Source of the DNA: Dermacentor variabilis | Taxonomy: Eukaryota > Arthropoda > Arachnida > Ixodida > Ixodidae | Length of the DNA stretch: 64,000 nucleotides | Assembly: GCF_050947875.1 (NCBI RefSeq) | Contig: NC_134571.1 | Coordinates: forward strand, 227,860,024 to 227,924,023 | Reading direction: 5' to 3' | Shown: piece after piece, positions 42,411 to 52,470 of the stretch | Position numbering within the stretch: position 1 is the first letter of the stretch | Layout of the letters: every line of letters begins with the position of its first letter | Notes under the pieces: model-generated | Database searches by the model: none | The model's input: the letters and a program-made list of their open reading frames with translations, nothing else | Told to the model about the DNA's origin: nothing | Program-made: the position numbers and the translations under genes

Positions 42411-43895
42411 AGGGCCCCTGAAACGGTTCGGACAAATTTTGTAGACGCGTAGGGTACAGCTTAAGTAGAACATTCGCACCACAATTTAAGTGAAGCGTTA
42501 CGTATTAATGGAGCTACAAGCGATTAGAAGCTACCCTCCTCCCTAGCCATTCTTTTCCTCCTCAACTCGTTCGCCGAGCGAGTGGGGCTAAGCTCCGCCT
42601 TCACTGGTTCAGCGTCACGATGCAACGTCACATCGTCCACTTCCGGTTGTTTTGGAGCCCGCCCCCGCCCGCGCGAGACCGCTCCTCTAGCCGCTTGGCC
42701 GTCGGCCCCAAGCGAGAGCTATCGAAGCAGCGTGCGTTGCGAGCATTCTGTCGTAGCGCCGAACGTGTCTTGTATTCCGGTAATCACAGGAAAGCTGGTC
42801 ATTTCGGCAAATGACTGTAGGCATAAACTCAAGCTGATGAAGGAACTTTAGCGTAGACGTACGTGAGCGGCCTGATCGGTCTGCACGGTCCATACACTTG
42901 TTGGTGCAGCGCTTAACCAGCCAAACAAAGCGCTAATATTGCTCTAACCAAGTGTAAAACATTTTAAACATTTATAAAAACAACGTGTTCATGATTACAC
43001 TCCTGCGAAATATACACATCAGCAGAAAGAAGAATACACTTTGTTGCTGCTACTGTGTATGGTTGAGCTCTGTGCCACCAGGTGGCTGCACCGTGCAGAC
43101 CATTCGCATTTGCCCTTCTGCTCATCTCATGGCTCATCCCGTTACGGCAAAGTCAAGCGGCCAGACTCTGTCCCCTTGCGCTTGCATTTTCCCTAATACC
43201 GGACTCGGGAAACGCTATTGCGTTAGTAATCTTCCGGTGTAAAGTGACGGCCACAAACGCGCAAATCCTGGCGCCGATCGGATAGCGGCAGTCCGATGCG
43301 CAGCAGCCAGTTCGCTCGTACGCTGCCTTGCAGAGGGACACGATGTCGCAGCTTGACATATTGCCAGTCGCTACGTTTGCAGTCCACAAGGCAACAAAGT
43401 CGAATCATAGTGCTCGCGAAAAGACTGAGACCGACTCTGACCGCGGAGCTCTCTTCAAAATTGAGTACTTTGTAACACAAGCAGACGACACATGCTGTGT
43501 GCCGGAAGTGCTTAAGTGTGCTGAAAAATTATTCTTGTGCATTCTCTTTATGTTACTTTCTTTTCATAAAAACAAATTAACTAACATTCCAACTATTACG
43601 AAGATCATTTGTTTACCATAAAGTTGGAAAAATTATTGATCACGCGCCCTTGTCAGCCAATCGGATAGCTCGCCCCACTGACGTCGTATGGGTGATTTCG
43701 GTCATATGGGTAGGGGCGGCTTAAAATTCCGCCGAGCAGTGCGCTGCGATCGGCAGCGATGTGCATATTTAAAACCTTATAATAAATTACACGCTTTACG
43801 CGGAGCACTTTAGTGTGTCAATTAATGATCAGAAGGACCTACTCTAACGACTCAATACGTTTGTAGAAAATCGTCAAAAGCGTTTCAGGGTCCCT
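42411..43895. mobile_element. Kolobok-like DNA transposon with TTAA target site
   Basis: TTAA flanks both sides (42407-42410 and 43896-43899). The inverted ends are AGGGCCCCTGAAACGGTTCG at the left and, reversed, AGGGACCCTGAAACGCTTTT at the right, continuing imperfectly for about 38 bp. TTAA duplications occur in piggyBac and Kolobok. The minus strand inside carries an intact THAP zinc finger, which is known from Kolobok transposases, so Kolobok is favoured. No transposase catalytic domain is recognisable in this 1.5-kb copy. A second right end lies at 6380-6606. Confidence 0.7.
43223..43408 (-). pseudogene. THAP zinc-finger domain remnant
   Basis: On the minus strand the frame reads IRLCCLVDCKRSDWQY from 43408, then VRANWLLRIGLPLSDRR and LRVCGRHFTPEDY up to a stop at 43223. 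The C-x3-C ... W ... C-x2-H-F pattern is that of a complete THAP DNA-binding domain of about 55-60 residues. The frame stops right after the domain and the remainder of any transposase is missing. It lies inside the TTAA-flanked element. It may be the element's own DNA-binding domain or a captured host exon. Confidence 0.65.
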
Positions 43896-44050
43896 TTAAC
43901 ATTTAGCATTTATATAGTTCAGTACCTCTTTGTCTGTATAAACTGATTTCATATAGTTTGTGATCTCTGTGTATAACTTAACAATCGGGATCTGATTTAT
44001 GCAATGGGTGCAAAGTTTATCTTTTCTTTAAAAAGTGCTGGTATACTCAC

Positions 44051-44249
44051 ACACTGCCTTCTTTACTAGATGCCTGCGGAATGGCTCGAGCTCCTAGTGC
44101 AACAGGCTTGGCCTCAGTTGTGAAGAAGTGTAGAGATGTGGCGTAAGCAACTGAAACTATCGTCACAAGTGACATGGCCGGCACAATCTTTTGGGTGTCC
44201 TCTTTAAAGATTGGTTGCCTATCTCTAGAATAGCTCTTGCCTGTAATGC
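44051..44249 (-). CDS. Candidate internal exon of an unknown host gene
   Basis: On the minus strand TATTGGCAG precedes the exon and GTGAGT follows it. Between them one frame is fully open: GITGKSYSRDRQPIFKEDTQ and KIVPAMSLVTIVSVAYATSL, then FFTTEAKPVALGARAIPQAS. The middle stretch is hydrophobic enough to be a membrane segment. The sequence is not recognised as any family. Both splice sites fit consensus but support is limited to this. Confidence 0.3.
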
Positions 44250-44751
44250 CTGCCAATACAAGCTATGATTGCAGCTAATGGCCTTTGAGATCGGCGTTCA
44301 TACATGACGACGATTTCAGAAGCTACACAAGGTAGTGCTCCGTGGTTCCCCTAGCCACATGTGGCGTTCATGACTGACACTAGTGGGAAGGAGGAGAGGC
44401 AAAGGGTCTTGCAGCTTGTTTTTCACTCATGGGCAGGCATCTAGCAAAGGAAGCAATGAATCATGCTATGCTACTGTTTGTCATGCCTATTGTCAGGCCT
44501 TGAAACATGTTCAAGCCAAGTTCATAGCTTTTAGTTCCAGTCTGTTTCCGCGTATTGTCATGCAAATAAGTAAATATATTTTTAACCAGTTCTGTAAATG
44601 GTACAGCTCCATTTCTGAGAGTTGTTTCTCACTTTGCATGGCCCAAATGCCTAAACATAAAACATCTTTGGTACATTGAACACCAATCTGCACCATGTGA
44701 TTACCTAATTGCTGACTCTGCAGTAGTCAGCAGACACTCGGCAGACTTCCA
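44250..44751. other. Unassigned interval
   Basis: No element terminus, domain or repeat recognised before the tandem monomers begin. Confidence 0.35.
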
Positions 44752-45393
44752 AGTCCTGCCATAAAAGCTGCCATATTCTGCCATAAAAGCAGTCCCAGCA
44801 AGAGCATCACTGTTGTAGCAGCAGCAGTTGCATTTGCAAACACGCAACTAAGCGAACTTCTATGATTTCACAGGCTAGCTGCATCGGCTGCCCTTGAGGG
44901 CGCTGCAGTGACTATCCGGCTGATCACCCTTGCATCCTACACGTGCCTGCCTGGTACTGACTACCCTGCTTGTCTCAGCACGCACCCCGCTGAAGCCATC
45001 CCCAAGCCGCGTTCTATGCAGCCCGGATTCCTGCTATAAAAGCTGCCCCAGCGAAAGCAACACTGTTTTAGCAGCAGGAGTTGCATTCACCAGCATGCAA
45101 CTGAGCAAACTTCCTTGGTTTCACAGGCTAGCTGCATTGGCTACCCTCGAGGTCGCTGCGGTGACTATCTGGGTGATCACCCTTGCATTCCACACATGCC
45201 TGCGCAGCGCTGACTACCCTGCTGCTCTCGGCACACACTCCGCTGAAGCTACCCCCAAGCTGCATTTTACACAGCCCGTATTCTTGCCATAAAAGCCATC
45301 CCAGCAAGAGCATCACTGTTGTAGCAGCAGCAGTTGCATTTGCAAGCACGCAACTAAGCGAACTTCTTTGGTTTCACAGGTTGGTTGCTTTCA
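44752..45393 (+). promoter_or_regulatory. Tandem 253-bp 5' UTR monomers of a CR1/L2-type LINE
   Basis: The box C(C/T)ATAAAAGC occurs at 44781, 45034 and 45287, exactly 253 bp apart each time. The sequence between the boxes is closely alignable (AGCATCACTGTTGTAGCAGCAG, ACGCAACTAAGCGAACTTCT and TTTCACAGG shared). The array is about 2.5 units long and lies about 120 bp before the LINE ORF1 start at 45511. By position and by the TATA-like box I infer tandem promoter monomers, as known in rodent L1. The last unit is partial. Confidence 0.65.
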
Positions 45394-45510
45394 TTATTGA
45401 TATTTTTTAGAATGTGTCAATCCTGCAAGTGCTGCTCCTACTGTTGTTGCTGCTATAGTTTTTTTCTGCTTCCGTACTGACATTGCATTCACTATTTAGC
45501 CCTCTTCGCT

Positions 45511-46260
45511 ATGCCAACAAATGCTGAACTCTGTAAGCGAATGGACAAGCTAGAAGCTATATTGAAGCATCGCTTGAATGTATTAGTCGACCGGCTAGTT
45601 GTAAGTATACAAACTAAGCTTCAGGACAAAGCTTAGAGTGTGATGCGAACTGAAGATGGTCGCATGGACGACAGTCTAAAGCCTCTGAACGATGTAGTGG
45701 AGTCAACCCGATCTCAACAGCTTGAGTCGCCTACAGTAAACTGCACTTTGAAAGCAGAACACGAAGTCCTTCAAGGGGAAGTCATTGACCTTGAGCAATA
45801 GTCAAAATTAAATAACTTGGAAATAACGGGGGGTGCCTTGTGCCCATGGGGAGGATTGTACCGCAATCCAGGCTGCCATCGGCGACTAAATTCACTCTAA
45901 AGTCTCGGCCACTGATGTCGACACATTGCATCGCGTACCAGCAAAGTCTGGTTATAAGAATATAACCGTGCGGTTTTGCTCTCGACCAAAAAACTGAATT
46001 CATGAAGAAGGCGCAAAGGGCCTAACTGAATAGCCGAAGCATAGGGTTTTCAGGAGAGAACACGCAGGCAATATTTGTCAATGAGCATCTATTGCCAGAC
46101 AACAAGCGTTTGTTCTCCAGGACGCTTGCCTTAAAGAAGGGAAAAAGTTGGCAGTTCATCTGGACAGAAAACTGTCAAATCAAAGTGCGAAAATCTCCTT
46201 ACAGTCGGGTATTTCGCATCGCTTCTCATTCTGATCTATCTATTAATACCTAAGCTTGCA
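45511..46260 (+). pseudogene. CR1/L2-type LINE ORF1 remnant
   Basis: ATG at 45511 starts MPTNAELCKRMDKLEAILKH, a coiled-coil start, followed by STRSQQLESPTVNCTLKAEH. Later frames show NNLEITGG, a DTLHRVP-like stretch near 45930, FSGENTQAIFVN near 46050-46080, and finally SRVFRIASHSDLSI. The order (coiled coil, LNNLEI, HRVP, ..F...L.PEN.RL..., K....R....DL) is that of ORF1 RNA-binding proteins of this LINE group. At least five stops or frameshifts are present. Confidence 0.65.
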
Positions 46261-46299
46261 TAAGCCTTCCAATTTTCAATCTTTAAGCTCTGTCCAATG

Positions 46300-46887
46300 G
46301 CTTTGTACGTTTTGCCTGAAGAATGCGAGGCTTACTTTTCATCACCCTGCCATTCATTTATCCATTTCAATGCACAAAATCTGCAAAAAAAGAAAACAAA
46401 CATGAATGATATCACAAATTTTCGATTATCTACCCATGATAGTTTCTCTCTTTCTTGCGTTAGTGAAACCTGGCCCTACGCATCTCACAATAACTTGTAT
46501 AGCTTTCTTTTTTTTGTACTCATCTGAGTACTGCCATCTCGTTAGCAGTAATCATGGTGGTGCTGCTTTTTTTTTTTTTTTTAATTCCTCCGAGTTGCGT
46601 TTCCACAGGCAATCTGACTTGACACTCAACTTGGGTAATTGCAAATTTGTTTTGGGTCAAATTTAATGATAAATTTTTTTCACAAGATAAGAAAAACCTA
46701 ATAGGTGGTCGCATCTATCGTTTACCTTCATCATCTGGAAGTGCGTTATACTTAGGCCTAGGTGATTTGCTGCAGAAACTAATGTTATAGCAGAAAAATG
46801 TCATTATCATGGGCGATATTAATATTGACCTTTTAGATACATCCAACTCACTATTTATTCACTATGTTAGATGCCTAAGTGGGTTTA
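46300..46887 (+). pseudogene. CR1/L2-type LINE endonuclease, first part
   Basis: The reading FIHFNAQNLQKKKTNMNDI (about 46357-46420) followed by LSCVSETWPYASHNN matches the endonuclease start (NARSL ... SETWL). NVIIMGDINIDLLDTSN (about 46798-46850) is the catalytic GDFNI-type block. It breaks at GFN, where a (TAA)n-tailed insertion begins. The remainder of the domain reappears at 49258. Confidence 0.7.
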
Positions 46888-47060
46888 ATAATAATAATAA
46901 TAATAATTTATTTCTGCCTCAAAAAATACAGACAAGGGAGCTGCAGAAAAGGCTGTCCTAAACAGCTTGACTCAGCCGCAGCCCCGAAATACAAAGCAGC
47001 AGCGACGGACAATCTCATCGCAGACATGGTGGCTTCACATAACAATATAGCAACAACATA
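46888..47060 (-). mobile_element. 3' end of an unidentified retroposon, minus strand
   Basis: A (TAA)n run at 46888-46909, followed by TTTATTTCTGCCTCAAAAAA, looks like the tailed 3' end of a retroposon in reverse orientation, inserted in the LINE endonuclease. No coding part remains and the family was not identified. Confidence 0.4.
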
Positions 47061-47249
47061 AGAAGAGCAAACAACTTATCTGCCCTTACATGTGCACAAA
47101 CCAAATTCAGGATGTCTACCAAGTTGGCATTTCCAAATTCCCTGAGTTTTCCAGGTTTTCCCTCAGTGCCTTTGCAAAATTCCCTGAGTGATGTAGAACT
47201 ATGTTTTATGTCAAGACAGGCTGAAACCACATCGCCCGATGCTGTCACT

Positions 47250-47440
47250 CTCTAGTCGTCATCATCTTCATCAGACTGGCTACGCCCACTGCAGGGCAAA
47301 GGCCTCTCCCATACTTCTCCAACTACCGCGGTCATGTACTAATTATGGCCATGTTGTCTCTGCAAACTTCTTAATCTCATCCGCCCACCTAACTTTCTGC
47401 CCTCCCGTGCTATGCTTTCCTTCTCTTGGAACCCTTGAAA
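47250..47440 (-). mobile_element. 5'-truncated RTE LINE 3' fragment
   Basis: The sequence CATCATCTTCATCAGACTGG, CCACTGCAGGGCAAAGGCCT and CTCATCCGCCCACCTAACTT matches 49641-49810 nearly base for base. It is the 3' coding end and tail of an RTE element in reverse orientation. About 190 bp remains. Confidence 0.8.
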
Positions 47441-48599
47441 AAAAAAATTAAAGAAAGACAACTTAATCCAATTTGAATACTAAGGAGTAGTGTTTGTGTT
47501 ATTCAAAAAGAGAATAGAAGGGAGGGGCTAGTAAAATGCAGAGCAAATAAAATTTATTCGAAAAAAATTGCAAATGGTGTCGGACATTCTCAAATACAAA
47601 TAAAAAGGAAACGCACGCAGAAGCACATATTTTCGAATATGAACTATTTTTATCAACTGATAGCTCAGTGGTATGAGGCCCGAGATTTGTCACAATTGAT
47701 ATTCTCTCTCAACAGCTCGTGAGTCAACCTCAACTGTCCTGACATACTCTCAGCCCGCGCACGCCGCCTCAGTGTTGTGTTTCAATGCTTTAAAGAGTTT
47801 ATTTTGGTTTGGATGAGGGACAACTGCATCTCAGCATCAGCCGACACTGTTTTTTGAACCCAAGCTCCTTTGAAAATGCGGCAGCACGTTTCCTTTCCCG
47901 TTGATTCCTCAGTGCGTAGGTTCTTTGTTCTTGACTTCCGTCCGCCACTCGTTCGCGCCACGGACCATTTGAAGCAACTTCTTGGTCAGTCGCACAGTGC
48001 ACGTCTATCCCCCTTAGGGGCCGCGAAAACATCCGAAAAATCGGCCGGTTAGAAAAGAAATGCATGTCATTTGCAGCCCTTAGGGGCTCAAACCGGCACA
48101 GGCACATTCGCAAACGCTCTGAAGGCCTGTCGATACACGTATTAGACATAATGGTGCTCGTACTGCGACAGGAATTACCGGGTGCACGCTCGTATAATTA
48201 AGAAATACATACTGCGTCCCGTGATATTAACCGCTTCCCACGCTGGTTATGCTTCACTGTAATACTTTTGCGCATGCTTCACCAAATAACATTTCTGTAC
48301 AAAGGCAAAGCTGACTTTCGGGAACAGGCATTATGCAACGCACCATGCTCTCCAAGTTTCTAAGCCAATCGCGAGGACCACAAAGGCGGAGTCCATGCCA
48401 TTGCTGACAGAAGCGAATTCTTTCAATAAAAAGTGCGGCACTCAACGGCAAGAAGCTTCATAGTGAACGTCGAAGCAGCTAGGCGTAGCGTTGCCGCAGT
48501 GATGGCTAAGGCTGCCAGTGGATCTGCATGCGAGAGCGCCGGTTCGAGGCGGCGAGGTAATCAAAATGGCAGCGGTGGTGGCTTTTATTAATGCCATTT

Positions 48600-48746
48600 C
48601 GGACCTGCGGTCACGGCAAAACATCCGGAAAATCGGACGGCGAAGAGTTCTTGCGTCCGAAATTTCAGACGTTCTGATACATTGACTCTAGGGGTGCCGC
48701 GAAGCCGTCCAAATTATCGGGAATGCGGAAAGTCGGTCGTTGACTG
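48600..48746. mobile_element. Tigger-type transposon right terminus
   Basis: Read in reverse from 48746, outside TA (48747-48748), the sequence is CAGTCAACGACCGACTTTCC followed by a CCGATAATTTGGACGGCTTC block. It is the same terminus style as 36657-37703. The subterminal AGGGGCCGCGAAAACATCCG near 48011-48040 resembles sequence near 48685-48710 and may belong to the same element, but its left end was not found. Confidence 0.5.
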
Positions 48747-48997
48747 TACATTGGAAACTCTGCTAGCTGACGACAGGGCGTCAAAGACGATTCATTAAGA
48801 TTCCTGTCTGTTATTCCAGTCAGCATTACCGCGACTTTCAACCTTTTCAATAAAATTACAGCTAATTTTCCCTGATAGAGGCACAAATTCCCTGAGATTT
48901 CCCTGAGTTGTTCCAGACTACTCAAAATCCCTGAGAATTCCCGGTTTTCCCGGTTTTCCAGGTTGGTAGACACCCTGAAATTACTTCGTCAGGCAAT

Positions 48998-49088
48998 AAT
49001 TGAAGCCATAGCGCTGGATTGACAGGGACATGAAAGTCGACAGGACGTGCGCTACAGTCGCTGTCAATCCAGTGCTATGACTTCAATT
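48998..49088. repeat. 28-bp inverted repeat (hairpin)
   Basis: AATTGAAGCCATAGCGCTGG is mirrored by CCAGTGCTATGACTTCAATT, and the pairing continues through ATTGACAG/CTGTCAAT. The loop is about 35 bp. It lies just right of the 47108-48977 element. Function unknown. Confidence 0.65.
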
Positions 49089-49257
49089 GATGCAACGAAC
49101 CAACTAGCCCAAAAATCTGCGCTTCTGTACTTCGTCAGAAGTGTGATTACACTTATTTAAGAGAATCGTCAAATAACATGCATCAAATAATAGCACGAAT
49201 GACAAAGAATAATGGACACAATAAAGATAGAACAAAGAAAACATCCCATATTAAGCT

Positions 49258-49357
49258 TAACCACAACTAGGTATCAAAACCTAATTACTCTTTCAACTCA
49301 CTGTCCCACAAATAAATAGGGCACACTTATCGACCACATATTATCTAATTTTCTTAC
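49258..49357 (+). pseudogene. CR1/L2-type LINE endonuclease, second part
   Basis: The frame containing GTLIDHILSNFL (about 49320-49355) is the TLIDHI..N block that follows the GDFN block in this endonuclease family. It continues the domain broken at 46887. It is interrupted again at 49358 by a TA-flanked Tigger terminus. Confidence 0.55.
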
Positions 49358-49359
49358 TA

Positions 49360-49625
49360 CAGTGCAGTCCACTTGCAGCGATACCGCATATAACAACATA
49401 TCAGTTATAATAATGAGCCAACTTAAGAGTGTCGATTTATACATTAGGGCTATGAGAAAAAAAAATACATAACGATATGTTATTCACCGTATATTGGATA
49501 TAGTGATCAAAACCTTGTCTTCAGGATGGCATTATTTATGCAGCATAATCGTGAAATTTGCATTCCTAATTTCTGCTTAAACGAATGATGCCGAGGCAGG
49601 GTGACACGTGTGCCTACGCACATTT
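49360..49625. mobile_element. Tigger-type transposon fragment
   Basis: TA followed by CAGTGCAGTCCACTTGCAGC and TATAACAACATATCAGTTAT is the same family as 7234-7310, including CATTAGGGCTATGAGAAAAA. The right end is not recognisable and the interior is non-coding. An RTE fragment abuts it. Confidence 0.55.
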
Positions 49626-49640
49626 GTATCTGCCACCGTG

Positions 49641-50062
49641 CATCATCATCATCAGCCCGGTTACGCCCACTGCAGGGCAAAGGCCTCTCCCATACGTCTC
49701 CAACTACCCCGGTCATGTACTAATTGTGGCCATGTTGTCCCTGCAAACTTCTTAATCTCATCCACCCACCTAACTTTCTGCCGCCCTCTGCTACGCTTCC
49801 CTTCACTTGGAATCCAGTCCGTAACCCTTAATGACCATCGGTTATCTTCACTCCTCATTACATCTCCTGCCCAAGCCCCCCCGCCCCCCCCCCCCATTTC
49901 TTTTTCTTGATTTCAACTAAGATGTCATTAACTCGCGTTTGTTCCCTCACCCAGCCTGCTCTCTTCTTATTCCCCTTAACGTTACACCCATCATTCTTCT
50001 TTCCATAGCTCGTTGCGTCGTCCTCAACTTAAGTGGCACCCTTTTCGTAAGCCACCGGGCAG
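49641..50062 (-). mobile_element. 5'-truncated RTE LINE, 3' fragment
   Basis: On the minus strand it reads KLRTTQRAMERRMMGVTLRG near 49980-50030, then SEDNRWSLRVTDWIPSEGKR, then GRQKVRWVDEI and TWPQLVHDRGSWRRMGEAFA, ending in an ATG-rich tail at 49641. These are the C-terminal blocks of RTE ORF2. A C-run near 49877-49897 breaks the frame. Related to 7630-11521 and 47250-47440. Confidence 0.85.
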
Positions 50063-50480
50063 TGAATTCCGCCTGACCGCCCGAATATGATGCTAGCCGC
50101 CTCACATCCGTGTCACGCACGACCGAGCTGCGTGTGAAGAGAAAAAAAAAAAAAGGGAAGCGGAGCGGCTCCCACCCACTTCTCAGCGAGCGCGGAAATG
50201 CACTGCGGAAGCACCAGTGGACAGCCCAGTTGACAGAAGACGGTGCCGACAAAGCGCAATGTTGTATTGCTTGAGACGAAGCTGCAAATTTTGCAAGGCC
50301 CAATGTGTGAGCTCACACAGAAGCACTGCGATCATGCCGGCTGCAACCAGGGGCCATGCCAATCAATGGGAAAGGAGAGTTTGTGTGCCTGGACGAAATT
50401 AAATGTGCTGGCAATGCTGTAAAAAATAATGGAAAGCATTGAACTGTTTCTTAGGTCGATTCAATCGTAATGCCGTAATA
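50063..50480. other. Unassigned interval
   Basis: It contains an A13 run near 50139-50152 and a plus-strand stretch with several Cys and His codons (HCDHAGCNQGPCQ, about 50325-50365). No family could be assigned. It may be part of the Tigger fragment to its left, or unrelated host sequence. Confidence 0.3.
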
Positions 50481-52140
50481 GTTATGATACAATCGGGGGA
50501 CCTTCTCCTTGACAAGCCCTTGCACACTGCCACCTCCTTCATTAATTTCTTCTGTACAGATAATCAAGGTTGCTGATGACCAACTGACCCAGACTTACCC
50601 CATGTGCCTGATAACTTCTTCCTCTTGCGACACCTGATGACATAGTCATAGCAATTTCCAGTCTAGAAAATACAGGGCCAGGTCTTGATAACTTCAGCCC
50701 ATCTCTCATAAAGATAATAGCATACTTAATATCTGGAATATTCTGTCACACAGTGAACCTTATCTTTAAGACAGAAATTTATCCATCCAAGTTCTTTGGA
50801 AAAGGCCAAAATAAACCCTGCTTTCAAGAAGGGAGACAACCATCTAACATCTACCTACCACCCTATTGCTATACTTTCGTTTTTTAGTAAAATTGGCAAA
50901 AAAACTAATAGTTATACATTTATCAAGTTATTTGTCAAAATTTCATATCCTACCACCAAATAAATTTGGGTTTATGGAGGGATACTCAACTGATTTAGCA
51001 TAAATATTTCTAACAGATAATATTTGGCGGCCAATTGACACTGGAAATTTTGCTGGTATGTTACTTATTGATCTTTCTAAAACATCTGCTATATTAGACT
51101 ATTGGCATAACTAGCATGGCACTGCAATTATTATGTAACTATTTGAGAGATAGAGAATACACTGTATCAATATCTACCACTTACTCACATCCTAAAACAA
51201 CTAAAATTGGTGTACCGCAAGGATTTATATGAGGACCTCTCTTGTTTTTCATATACATTAATGACCTCTCACAGTACCTAAAGTCCTCCGATTGTATCCT
51301 TTTCTCTGATGACACTACCATCTTCTCCTCAGACAAAATCTACATTTATTAATGTGCAAGCTAACCACGATGCGGCAAACATTGTAACCTGGTGCCGGCT
51401 AGACAGACAATACATTAATACTACAAAATCCAACGTCGTCATTTTCTCAGCTAAACAAAAGCTTCTCTCAGGGTCTCTATTGCTAACCTTTGCGTCTAGC
51501 ACACTTCATCCTACTGACAGTGTACTGTTTCTTGGTGTCACTTCAGATAAATACCGAAAACTTGGCGAGCGTGTTTTATCCTTAACAAAGAAGGCAGCAT
51601 ATGAGATTGCAATATTAATTAAAGTTTGCAATTTTTTTAATCTGAAGACACTCATCTCGTTCTACTACACTTTTACTCACACGTACGTTAATTATCGCAT
51701 ATCATCATGGGGGAGCACATATCCCACACAATTATCCCCACTGCAGCATGCCCAAAGCAAGCAATTCGCATCATAACATGTAGCAGCTAACATCAGAGGC
51801 ATCCCCATTGCTCAGGTATAAAAGTATTTTATCATTACAGAAAGTGAATAAATACTCACTTGGAATACTTGGTCAAAAATCTGTTAACAGAAAGCTCCCA
51901 TTCCCTATAATTACTAACAGCCAGTATCCACACTCCACATCTACCCGATTCACTTCTACCAACAGCTATTTATTACCAAAACATAAAACTACCTAATTAT
52001 GGTAATCTTACTAAAAAATTTTTGAGCCACACTATTTTGGAACTCATTATCATGTCATATTAAGATACTTTCGCATTTTTACACATTTAAATCAAACCTC
52101 CGTAAATGTTTTCACTCAATATAACAATTTCATTGTTAAC
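50481..52140 (+). pseudogene. CR1/L2-type LINE reverse transcriptase
   Basis: Successive frames show LLLDKPLHTATSFINFF, SSLEKAKINPAFKKGDNHLT, NKFGFMEGYST-like sequence, a VPQGFI..GPLLFFIYINDL block (about 51210-51275) and LFSDDTTIFSS (51298-51330). In the last, the family's A-D-D is S-D-D. The thumb then reads NVVIFSAKQKLL, VLFLGVTSDK, TLISFYYTFTHTYVNYRISS and STRFTSTNSYLLPK. RT order is complete but stops are frequent, and the intron-free frame survives only in 51309-51776. The 3' end is near 52140. Confidence 0.8.
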
Positions 52141-52277
52141 ATTATATTGTTACAGTGCGTCAATGGCAGTGGAGCAGCAGCATCAGCAGCAACAACAACA
52201 TTAAGAGGGGAGCAAAGAAGAGAAGGACAATGTGCAGTACCAGCACCCAGTTGCCCTTCGGCTCCCTGAAATAACTA

Positions 52278-52422
52278 ATTACAATGAAGGCGCCAAATAA
52301 AACAATGGACGAAGGAAGGTGACACGGGACAGCCACGTAGGCGCCTACGTGGCTGTCCACACCTACGCTGTCCAGTGTCGCCTTCCTTCGTCCGTTGTTT
52401 TATTTGGCACTTTCGTTGTAAT
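52278..52422. repeat. 145-bp palindrome with perfect 30-bp core
   Basis: The arms ATTACAATGAAGGCGCCAAA and, reversed, ATTACAACGAAAGTGCCAAA extend about 50 bp each. Inside, 52328-52357 is a perfect palindrome centred on GGCGCC. It looks like a foldback element or a nested hairpin. CAG/CAA-rich sequence lies just to its left (about 52166-52200). Confidence 0.7.
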
Positions 52423-52470
52423 CATATATAACCAACTCGCCCACCAGCACGTGCTCAGTCCCTGAAATAA

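Larger units (their letters stand above)
47108..48977. mobile_element. DNA transposon with CAGGGTGTCTACC-type ends and 5-bp target duplication
   Basis: The left end is CAGGATGTCTACCAAGTTGG and the right end reversed is CAGGGTGTCTACCAACCTGG. Both continue with runs of TTCC..GGGAATT-type sequence. AAATT flanks each side (47103-47107 and 48978-48982). The superfamily is unclear: the terminal sequence recalls elements annotated as hAT in arthropods, but hAT makes 8-bp duplications. The interior holds an RTE fragment (47250-47440), a Tigger-type terminus (to 48746) and no intact transposase. Confidence 0.65.

Noticed and set aside
44930..45410. Pair of related Leu/Thr-rich plus-strand proteins
   Set aside because: They are translations of successive 253-bp monomers. 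The box spacing and position before ORF1 point to promoter repeats.
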